Assembly: GCA_018292915.2 (NCBI GenBank)
Contig: JACVVK020000150.1
Span: 1,328,871 to 1,392,870 of the forward strand
Origin: Batillaria attramentaria
Taxonomy: Eukaryota > Mollusca > Gastropoda > Batillariidae
Length of the DNA stretch: 64,000 bases
Reading direction: 5' to 3'
Numbering within the stretch: the stretch's first letter is position 1; every line of letters begins with the position of its first letter. Below are positions 38,838 through 50,900 of the stretch, in pieces. A model generated the notes under the pieces. It searched no databases and was not told the DNA's origin. It saw only the letters and a program-made list of their open reading frames with translations. A program made the translations under genes and the position numbers.

Positions 38838-40847
38838 GTGAGTCGAGTTGCCTTGTGGTGCAGAAGTGTGTGTATGTGTGCGAGAGTGTATGTGTACCTT
38901 GTCTTGTCGTTCATGACATAGCACCTGCTTTCGGTTTCCGACGCTCAGCTCAGTGTCAGCTCTCTAGCGATCTAGTGAATCAACACGCTTGATCGAATCG
39001 GTTGCGGGTGGTCTGTCCCGTCAGCTGTTCTAGAGGCAGGCTGTCACTTCCGAGTACAGTAAGCGTTTAGAAGTGTACAGTGTACGCATCGCATGCGTCA
39101 GCCCTTCCAAATATTGTCTAGTCAGCAGTACCAAATAAAAGCCTTTATCGCTGTTCATAAAGTCCAGTATTACAAACCCCAGCTACAGTCTGTTAGTCTG
39201 GTACAAGCGGACATTGAATGTTTGGTTTGTACACAGACGGCAATACATATCACATTGGCCTGTTCATGTTAGCCTGCCTTACAATTTCCAGTTCTATGTG
39301 TTATGCCCATGGCCTTGCAGCCCACCTGGAATAAATAGTGTTCAGGTGGTGACCTTCTTAGGTCCAACTTTTGTCACTGCTTCATTTGACCACTTCAGTT
39401 CACAGCCTCATTGTGTGGGCACCCTAGGCATAGAGTAAACAGACCAGTGCAAAGCTATGCCAGGATAATCAGGTGTGTGTGGGAGTGCATGAATCACAGA
39501 AAAGGATTTCTCTGTGACGCCCCCACCGACAGAAGACAAACTCAGGATTCCACAACCAGTGAGCTGTTCCTTTTCCATAGAAACCATTTGGTTCCTGTTT
39601 GCACTGTGCTAGTTTGCACAGTAGAAACACATGTTATAGCCATGTGTTAGTGTACACTCATCAGCTGGACTGTACCTCCTGGCCTATGCACAGCACTGAA
39701 TCTGAATGCACACAGACTGATGACTGGGCAATAGCACTGGAAGTGTAATTGAACATGTGTATGCGTGGACATTTGTTTTTATACATGACAACAGCTAGAG
39801 ACAAACAAAATGTGTATACTAACTTAGTAAGGCTCAGTTACTGTAGTTTGCACCCTTGGGCCGTAATGGGCGAACTATACCAGCGCAGCCACGCTCATTA
39901 AGTAGAGTTCACCTGCTTAGGGTTAATTTAGATTCAGGGTTGTGGTTACCTTGTGTTAATGGTGCAATCTCTATGTCATTCAGACGGTTGTAGTGCATTT
40001 CCATCAGGCGCAAATCAGTGGCACAAGGGGACAAACTATATCAGCGCAGTCAGTGTCCTTAGTATCAGGAAGTGAAACGTTCTCGTGGGTTTGTTTATGT
40101 TTTACTTCTAACAAAATCATAATCAGTATTGAGCTGTGTGCTGTGTAAGCGTTGGACTTCCCCTGCTGCATTCCAGTGACAGTGACTGTACAGTTAGCTA
40201 TAAGTACTTGTACAACTGGTTTTCCTTTTGGAGTCGAGTGACTGATGAGTATTTCAGACACTGAACATTTAGCATTAATTGTTATGGACTGTTTGGTAGT
40301 GTGTTTCTCACTGAATATCTTAATAATGGTGCAATGTTAGCACACAAACAAGGATAAATGTTCACCATTCCATTGCCTACTTTGTTGTGTACTTCGACAG
40401 ACCTTGAAAGAAACAACGCAAGAAAGAAAATTATACGCATGATATATTCAAGAAAAATGTAGTACAGGCAGGCAGACCCTTCACAGCCTATGCCTTGTTG
40501 GTACCTACTAGTACCACTTCTGTGATCTGCAGATTAGATTAGAACATTCACCTGTCTCTTGGGATGCCATCCCCGCCTCGTTATCTCCTTTCTCTAAGTG
40601 GTATGCTTAGCCCCTGTCGGTCCAGGAATTATCTAAAGATTAAGGGCTTAAGATTGGGGGGAGGGGTTGGGGGTGCCTGGTTCCATTGGTGGGATGAAAA
40701 ATTAGTGAAGCCCTCACTCACCGGTTGTCAGAGAATGATTGATGAATCTCAGGTGCGAAGATTTAAACCAGGTAAATGGAATACATACATGTCAAGGCAG
40801 GTTGAGACATTTGCAGTGCTAGGTCTTGTCTACTCGATATTACTCTG

Positions 40848-40896
<49 letters not shown>

Positions 40897-43800
40897 TGTG
40901 TGTATGTGTTGCACATGCAAACATGCTGTAGCAAGATTTGTTTTTAACGTTAAGTGGGCTGTCTGTCTGATGAAAAGGAAGTGAGACAAACCATTCATTA
41001 ACTGGTCTTGCAGCTCTGGCAAGTGTGGTAAATTCGACCCTGAGCCTTGAGTAGGAGAGGGGTGAACAAATGTGCGTATTCCTCATGTTGCCTTTTTCCA
41101 CGTGCTGTGTGAACTGGGCTTGTTTGTATTATGAATTAACTTGTCCATCACACTCAAGTATAAAACGTACAGGCGCGTGACCCACCTTTAAGTCTGACGG
41201 AATTGAATAGTGTTCAGCTGGGCAGTTCAGTTAGGATATCTTCTCCTCTGCGTAACCTGCCCAGAATGGCCTTCTCCGATCCCTCTTGTCCAACTGACCA
41301 GCCAGCCAACCAACCATCCATTCAGTCTTGGCTGAAACATGAGAATGCACATCAGACATTCAGTGTATACTGAAACCGCACAACCGCACGGTCGCACTGA
41401 CACTGTAGCCATTCAGAATGCTTGTGAATGAAACCAACTTCAATAAACCCGCTATACAAAGCGGCGTTCATTGCAGTCCACCTTTCTCCCTGTCCCGAAG
41501 GAACAGGTACTATTGAGGGCGAGCTGTGCAGCGAGTAAGAAATTTTGTCACCGCATTAAGTAATGTTCTGTTATGGGGGTTACGAAGTGGACAGACAGAT
41601 CCATAAAAATTGCAATTGCAGTATCATTGCAGTGGCATAAATTTATTCGTAAAACTAAAAGTGAAACTGATAATTTAGAAAGGACACGGACAGTCATGGT
41701 AGCCATGCTTAGTGTGTCAGGGGATGTGAACTGATTGCTGATGCTGCCTAGAGACTGACAAACTTAGTGTGTCAGGGGATGTGAACTGATTGCTGATGCT
41801 GCCTAGAGGCTGACAAACTTAGTGTGTCAGGGGATGTGAACTGATTGCTGATGCTGCCTAGAGGCTGACAAACTTAGTGTGTCAGGGGATGTGAACTGAT
41901 TGCTGATGCTGCCTAGAGGCTGACAAACTTAGTGTGTCAGGGGATGTGAACTGATTGCTGATGCTGCCTAGAGGCTGACAAACTTTGTTGTCTTCTGAGT
42001 TGGTAAAGTCTGCAGTGGTAGACAGTTGTGCATAAACAGACATTTGACTCCATGTCAGTTTTGCAATAGGATAAAGTGTGAGAGAAAGTGGGATGTGTCT
42101 AGACTCCAAATTAAGGGTTAGTGTCAGAGAAAACTAGCAGGCTCTGTACTGGGCGGGGAAAGGCAAAGTCACCATTACAGACATGAGGCAGGTCTGCCTC
42201 GAATTATGGTAGAAGAGAAGCCAAACATTTTCTATGGATACCACCTTCTCACTGTGTAAAGGTGAGACAGGCACTGTAAGTGAGTCTGCACAAAGTTTAA
42301 CTCCATTTGGTGAGGGAAATCCCCATCAGGGGGACTTGAACCTAGCACCTGAGGATGTTGTAACTGCTAAATCACTGAGTTCCTCACTCTGAACTGTATG
42401 TTGAGGTTGACCTGTTTCATTTCCTAAGGTCACATGAACTGACAAAGTGGCTGATGTTCCTAGGAGGTTCATCTAACAACTAGCATAACAACTAGGGTAA
42501 CTATCCAACACCTTGTTGCAATTTAATTATCACTGTGTCCCATCTCTTTTCATCGCTCACTCAGGGACGCCACGAAGATAGATGTTCATAGAGGTTGACC
42601 TGTATCAGCCCCTAAGGTCTCCTGAACAAGGTGTGATGTTCCTAGGAGGTTCATCCATCACCAGGGATAATTACACAGGTCCCAGTACTAGCAGAACAGG
42701 CAGGCAACAACACCATTGTGTTGCTGGCTGACTCACTACCTTTGCAGCCTCCTTATCTCCCTCTACCCTTATCATTAAATCATACCTTTGGCTTGGCCCC
42801 TATCATCAAGTGCAGACAGCCTTCTTATTCATCTTATCCATACATGCACACCTATCATTCCTCTCACCTCTGGTCATAGATCGTCTTGTGGGAGTGAGTT
42901 CCAGATACACTGTGGCCAGATATACCCTTGCTTTTGGATGACCTGATCTCTACTGTCAACTGGAGAACGGGGCCAAACGCCTATCACATTCTTGATACTT
43001 AGGCCTTCTTTGCACCAGAACACCTTTCATTCCTCTCACCCCTGGTCATAGATTGTCCAGCGGGAGTGAGTTCCAGATACTTGCACTGTGGCCAGGTATA
43101 CAGGCCCTTGCTTCTGGATGACCTGATCTCTACTGTCATCTGGAGAACGGGGCCAAACGCATATCACATCCTTGACACTTAGGCCTTCTTTGCATGAGAA
43201 CACCTTTCACTCCTTGCACCCCTGCTCATAAACTGTCTTTGGGGGAAGGGAGTTCCCAAGCGCTTGCACTGTGGCCGGGTATGTGGGCCCTTAATTCTGA
43301 ATGACCCAATCTCTACTGTCATCTTGAAAAAGGGTGTAAGCACCAGTTGGCAGTTACATCCAGGTTCTTACCGGGTAGGCCTGTTTTCCACATAAACACC
43401 GTTCATTCCCATCATACCAGCTCATAGATCACTTGGTTTTTTTGTTTTTGTTTGTTTGGTTTTTTTTTTTTTTGGGGGGGGGGGGGGGCTCCCAGTCAGT
43501 TGCACTGTGGCCAGTGCTTTGACACTGGTGGTAGAGGTGGTGTTCAGACATCTGTCCAATGTTACCGGTAATAATTTTTATCAACATATTTCCCTGCATG
43601 AAGTTGACATTTTGGTTTTAGAGCTGTATATATACTATATGTAATACTACTGGTACCAAGCTGTCAGTAAATCAGCATCATCAAGTTACTCATTGTCCAA
43701 ACACGTCTGAGCGCAAGCCAACTCCATGCCACAGACTGAATGACTTTGTGAACATCGGATTGTTTACTCAGTAACATTTGTGATCTTTCTTTGTTTCAGA

Positions 43801-44883
43801 GACTTGCGGTTCAACAAAATTAAAAGCATACCAAGGGGAACATTTGAGGGACTCTCAAGTTTAAATACATTGTAAGTACTGCCAGTTTGTACCTTGAGCA
43901 TTGCGCGGCGTTAAGCTATAAATAACTAACTAACTTGTACCTTGAGTATTGCGCGGCGTAAGCTTAAGCTATAAATAACTAACTAACTTGTACCTTGAGT
44001 ATTGCGTGGCGTTAAGCTATAAATAACTAACTAACTTGTACCTTGAGTATTGCGCGGCGTTAAGCTATAAATAACTAACTAACTTGTACCTTGAGTATTG
44101 CGTGGCGTTAAGCTATAAATAACTAACTAACTTGTACCTTGAGTATTGCGTGGCGTTAAGCTATAAATAACTAACTAACTTGTACCTTGAGTATTGCGTG
44201 GCGTTAAGCTATAAATAACTAACTGACTTGTACCTTGAGTATTGCGCAGCGTTAAGCTATAAATAACTAACTAACTTGTACCTTGAGTATTGCGCGGCGT
44301 TAAGCTATAAATAACTAACTAACTTGTACCTTGAGTATTGCGCGGCGTTAAGCTATAAATAACTAACTAACTTATACCTTGAGTATTGCGTGGCGTTAAG
44401 CTATAAATAACTAACTGACTTGTACCTTGAGTATTGCGCGGCGTTAAGCTATAAATAACTAACTAACTTGTACCTTGAGTATTGCGTGGCGTTAAGCTAT
44501 AAATAACTAACTAACTTGTACCTTGAGTATTGCGCGGCGTTAAGCTATAAATAACTAACTAACTTGTACCTTGAGTATTGCGTGGCGTTAAGCTATAAAT
44601 AACTAACTAACTTGTACCTTGAGTATTGCGCGGCGTTAAGCTATAAATAACTAACTAACTTGTACCTTGAGTATAACCACAGGGTATCTGTGTCTGACCC
44701 AGACTTTTTCGGTAATTTTGGCCTTTTATCTGATGTAAGGTTATCTGTATTCTTTCTTTGCCTGTGCTTCATTTAAAAAAAAACAAAAAAAAACAACAAC
44801 AAAAAACAGAACATGCCAGGAAAATGTTATTTTCTTAATAATTTGTGATGAAAGTGTATCTTCAGCCAATAAACATGTTCCAC

Positions 44884-44942
<59 letters not shown>

Positions 44943-47900
44943 ATTCATTTGTAATATTTCTTTTCTTCTCTTCCAGGTTGTTAAACAACAATGAAATAGA
45001 AAATTTGGAGGCAGGCTCCTTTGATGGTTTACCTGAGCTCCGTTATTTGTGAGTATCATTTTACGAACCTGAAAAAGTAAATACACGTAATTAAAATAAA
45101 ATGTTATAGGTCTGTTGTTGTTGTTCAGGCCAGAGATGGCGGATCTAGTCTCAGGGCTTCTAGCAATAGCAATCAACTTGGGCTTGCCTGTATTTTTGGA
45201 GTGGTGCGTAGAGCACTGCAGGGTGTTATGCGCTTTTTCACTTTCCCTCTTTCCCTTCTGGCATGAGAAGCAGCTGTCGGGCAGGATGCAAGTTCGGGGA
45301 ATACCAGTGCGGAATGCTGTTGCCTTTTTTATTTTTTTATTTCATTTTTTCCACGCTTCTTGGTCCATGTACATGAACATTTTTTTTGTGTGTGCACACC
45401 CACATGTGTATACATTGTTTGTGCACCAAGCTTCTCTGCTTATGATGTGTTTGGACCCACTGCATTTTTTTTTTAAAAATGGGTGGTGTGTTTTTCTGAA
45501 CAGCATGTGGTGTGGGTAGGGTTGAGAAGCTGTTGGCACACAGAATGAGACTCTCTCTCCTGGCTTCATTGGGTGGTGATGATAATTAATTTCCACATGA
45601 CGGCGTATTCCATGTTGAAGTGATTCACACATCCAGAGACGTTCATTTTCCAGTATAATTGCTGATCACCATCGTTTGTGAGAAAAGCAAATTGCAAACA
45701 GTCAGGTTCAAACAAAGTGCCGTGTAGTAGGTGTTTTACCTGGATCATGGATTTTACAAATATCTTTTTTGTTTTTAGATGCCAATTATTTTTTTGTTAA
45801 ACCCAGCATGGGGTTTTCAGAATTTGTATGCAGGGAAAAGAGGGATTAGCACTCATGAAATTTTAATACGGTTCATGTGAAAATCCCACTTTACTGATTT
45901 TAATGGTGGACACTTGTGGAATAGGTGTTCTATCAGTTTTTAAGTTCCTTTGTACAATTTGGGAAAAACTATCATTAATGATTATAATTATTAAAATTCA
46001 GTTGTAATAATCTGAATGATTGAAGCTATTGAAACATTTGCTGACCATAACATCTGTGATGACCTTGTAATTTGATTTAGTGAAACATTGGATCATTCAC
46101 TGCAAACTAACGGGCATGGCACTGCTTTTCTGCGCCTAGGTCTTTTACTTCCCTTTTCTGTTTGCAGATATTTATACAAGAATAAACTAGTTACTCTAGA
46201 CAGTGATGTTTTGGAAAACCTTCCAAAGCTGGAGCAGATGTGAGTATCGTACAAGAAACACATGCGTGATTTCAAAGAATCTCTATAGATTACACTTTCG
46301 TGTTTGAACAATTTTGATACTGTACTATAGTGTGAAAGCAAACGCTACAGGTAATTTATATAGAGAAATGTGCTTTTTTCCATCTTATTGCTGTACTTAG
46401 TATCTATTGACTTTCACCAAATGTGGGTAGAAGTGTCTATAGACTCTTTCAAAGAGCCACAACTTGGCTATTTCTTGGGATTATATATGCCTTCTTGGGG
46501 TCCCTGAGCACTTTCAGATTGGGTTATATATTCAGTTGTGGTGATATGTATATATGGTGATAAACTGGACTTTTTCCCCTTCAGTTTTCCAGAATACCCT
46601 AGCTTGGAAAGTTTTGCATGTTGAGCTTTGAATCCATCACTTTAAGAATGCTTCCTGACTATGCTGGCTGAAATTCCAGAACCTACAACCCTAGTGTGTC
46701 CATAGATGCTGATGTGTTACATACTTGGCATTGTGTGTTCACAGAGCGGTGACATAGCCCTCATTTGCCGTACAAAATAAATGAAATGGCTTCTTGTGAT
46801 TCTGAAACTGTACTCTTCACTCTGTGGGTGACAACCTTGTTCATCATATGATTTGCAGTGCAGATAGAAAATTATCACTCGCAGACATAACCGTTGGAAA
46901 CAGGAGTACTGAGGTACATGTACCAAGTCTATTTCAATCTGTTTTCCATGTCCAGTTCCCCTTAGTTACGTGCCCTCATTTAGGAAGGAAAGAAGCTGAC
47001 TACAGGTGGAAAAACTATGTGGTAGAGGGAGGGTGTGATTTCTCATCACTTTCCTCAGGTGATGAAGCTCGTGTTCTGTATTCCTCTGCAGATTTCTGCA
47101 CAGCAATCAAATTAGCCGGCTGCCAAAAGGGATTTTTCAGCATACACCTCATCTCCGGAGAATGTGAGTATTGAGAAAGGGGAAGGGCGTGACAATGTTA
47201 AGAAGCCATTGAGATACATGTGCGTGTATGGGTAAAGACCTTGACAGACAGCAGGACATCCATCATGGTCTGATTCATTTTTGAAATATCCGATTACTTT
47301 CTTACCATGGTGGACATTATTTCTGTTCTGTATTATATTCAGACAGGGGAACTTGCAGTCATTTGGCAGTTTTAGCCAATTTCCTGTCCTTTCAGCCAAA
47401 ATAAAGTTTCAGCCAAAGAAAAAGAAGGGGGAAAGGTTGCAAACACAGTCTGTATAGTGATATGTCATGCCATATTATGGGACAGGGCGCTGCCTCTGCA
47501 GCTCGGTCTAGGTTTCAGTTTTTTCTTCCCTCAGCATTTCCCCAGCCTGTATATTTATGTGCCACAGTGGGCAATATTCAGGACAAACGTCCTATGCTAT
47601 GCTTTACAGTCGCCCAGAAGATTTGTCCTATCATAGTTCCCACGGATATAAAGCCCTGAGCCCGTGTTTCTTAGTGTGAGATCATAAAGTGCAGGTACCC
47701 ACTGATTCATTTGCCAACACAAAATATTTAATTGTTAGTCTGTTAGCTGTAGGACACTAAATTTATGAATAAACCTCCCACCATTGTCATTAAAACCCAT
47801 GAGTTTGGATCATAGGTGGAGTTTCTTCTGGTCGTACTTCATGTCGCAGCTGTTGAAGTAGATGCCACTGTTGTAGAACATGCTCTGTGGAAACACAGAC

Positions 47901-50900
47901 GAGCTGGAGAAAATGACATCATTCATCTCACTACTATCTGGCCTGCCTGTGTAAATGGTGAATGACAAGAAGAAAAACCCATTAGTACCTTTGGAGTCCA
48001 TCTTTCCGTCTTAGTGTGTGTGTTAAACAGAATTCAGACTTTTTCCTCAGGATTTTCTGTGGTTATTCATTTTGTCTGCGCAAAACCACTACCTGTTCCT
48101 GAACTTGACCCCTGGATTTTGTAGACTTGTGCATGTTTCAGACGGCTAGACTCCAACGCCTTGGTTTGTGACTGTGATATGATGTGGTTGGCGGACATGT
48201 TGAAGGAAAACCATGGCTACACACAGGCGGCTGCCACTTGCGAATACCCCCAGAGTCTGCAAGGTCGCTCCCTCATGAGCATCAACAAAGAGGATTTCCA
48301 CTGCGGTGAGTTTTTGTTGGCAGTTTACAGGTAGTTTTTTTTTTTTCTGCAGCTGCAGCTGTGCATGCATCAGGCAGTTGGCTGCTATACTGTATGTTGT
48401 TAGTCATAGACAAGAATAGTTTTTTTTTGTTTTTGGGTTTGTTTACCACCAAGGCTTAGTGGCGGCTTTATAGAGATGTCTACCAGACAGCTTTGGCCTT
48501 TATAGGTGGTATTGTAATTTATGAAATACTGTTGTTGCGAGATGTTGAAGTTTTATTGTTATACTTTTTATTGTAGATTGATGCTGCAATCTAATGCTTC
48601 TCATGCATGGCCCATTTTATTGATTACATTTTTGTTCAAAGTTTACTTCCTACAAGGCAGTTATACTTTTATCATAAACATATATTTCATTTTGTGTGTG
48701 TGTATGACTGAGGCAGCTTAATTAGTATGAGCTTACTTGAAACCAAATTGTCTTTATTGAGACACTTTTTTTTCTTGTAGCTTTGTACAGCATAATTATG
48801 ATGGTTATCCCTTGTAGAGTAATTGATGCTCATACTCAAAAAAACAAATTTGAAAACCCACCAAGCTCTTCACAGCCTTCAACCAATAACTGTTAGCACA
48901 TCATCATCTTGCTGGTCATGTGTGTGTGTGTGTTTGTGTAAGCCAGGGGCAGCCCGTGTATGATGCTGCACATCATGTGTTTGTAGTTAAATGTATATGT
49001 GGAGGCATGTTGTGTGTGTTTCTGGGTAAGTGAGTGTGTTTTTGTAAGGCACCCGGAGCTCCCGCGAGAGGGAGGGCGTCCCTTAAGTACCTATTTTATT
49101 ATTATTATTATGTGTACCCCTGCATTTTCTTTTTAAAAAATGCGGACTACACAAGTGCATAATGTAAATGAAAACTTCAGCACCTGTGGTCTTGGCTCCA
49201 TGTGGCCTGATAAAGACTTAAATGGGTTAATTCCATTTCTGCTAAGCCAACATATGTTTTGGAACAGTTCCAATTGTGAGTGCCCCTGTACGCTCGAAAC
49301 ACTCTATCTTGATGATTAGTACAGCTCTTCATGCAAGACAGTAAAATGTCAGTTTCCAGTTTTTTTGCTCGAGCAGTCGAACATTCAAATTCTACGACTG
49401 TTGTTATAATACTCGAGTGCTCAGTGTGGTCGCCACATCACTGAATACGCTTCTGTTGGCTCATTGCCAGCATTACAGACGCTGTCACTGTCCAGGTGTC
49501 TAAGTAGTGTGATGATAAATACCACGGAAACAGCTCTTAACGATCTGTGAGCATAAATATGGTGGCATTAGCCCCTTTATGCAAATGATGGTCATTACAA
49601 CCCATGTCCTGCATTAAACTTTCAGTGAATGATTGTGATTTACTTTGCTTTTGTGAGATCGCAGCATGGTGGGGTGCGGTGTAGATTTTGCTTAGTTTTT
49701 AAAGCCGTGTTTTTCCTCAGAGCTTTCAGTGCACATCAGCCTTAAAAGCACACAAACTGCCATTGTGGAATTTCTTTGATCATAATTTACTGTCCAATGA
49801 GGCATTCGTGGCCTTTAATAGGACAGTCTTTGTTTCATATTTTCAAAAGTTGTACAGGAAATACTGTACACACTTTCTGACAAACTGAAAATTATCTTGT
49901 ATTCAGACTGTGATAAAAAAACTATCTTTTGATTTAAATAAAAAGAGAAAGTTTGTGTTTGCTGCGGCTGGCTTGCAGCTGTATTGTTATAGTTGTATCA
50001 GCAGTGCAGTTTTTCCTTGAAGCGTTTTCAGTTGTTGTAGACAGCATTTGATAAATTAATTGCTTGATCTTTCATGGTATATATATTTTTTAAAAAAAAG
50101 GGGGGGGGGGGCTAGAGCACTGTACTGTCAAATGGGAAAAAAGGTCTACGTGCTTATCAGATCCATGGCACTTAGGCCTTTTTACCAAATTCTGGTAGAA
50201 CAGTAAGCAGCATATTAGTTTAGATTTGTTTGAGTGATGCTTTTATTCATGCTTGCTTTGAGTTTGCCTACTAACATTTTTTTTTGGTCATTTCTTTTTT
50301 TCTACTTCTAGATTACGAGATCGAACAAGGTATTAACTACAGTTATATTTAAATGCCGACTGTCCTGTTGTGAATAATCGATCTGTCTTAATGTCCTTGT
50401 GCTCTAATTCATTGACTTTCATCTCTGCCTTTAAATGAAAATTTTCAAACTACATATCTGCACTAACTTATTTATCGGATGTCATGTATCTGTCTTGATA
50501 AGTTTCTGGCACAGCTAGGTTCTTTAGTTTGATAATTCCTTAGTTTTACAAGTCCTACCTAATTCACTTTGTGATCTTTCCAAAGGTAAAAGCTAACTCT
50601 TCAGCTGAATTTGCATTTGGTAGTGAGGCAGATCAGATATGCCATTGTTGTCTTACAATAGTGATTGTGCATTAATTCACATGGTGATTGATCTTCTGCT
50701 AACTTATTATTTCAAGACATTAAGTCTCTCTCTTATACACATAAGACACACATTAATTAAGCACTTTACAAGAATGTTTATGTGTTAAGGTTGGCCGTCC
50801 CTTTGTACTACCCACTGTGCCTCCGCGAACACCCTAATGCAAAGCTGAGTGAATGTAGCAATCAAAATAAATTATGATTAGACACTGAAAGATGATGTTA

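Larger units (their letters stand above)
38838..43799 (+). other. Peroxidasin intron 1
   Basis: About 5 kb. It holds a (GT)n tract (40851-40910), a 55-bp tandem array, a tRNA-like SINE fragment, tandem units of about 170-195 bp, and a T-run followed by a G-run at 43460-43488. No coding segment recognised. Confidence 0.7.
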
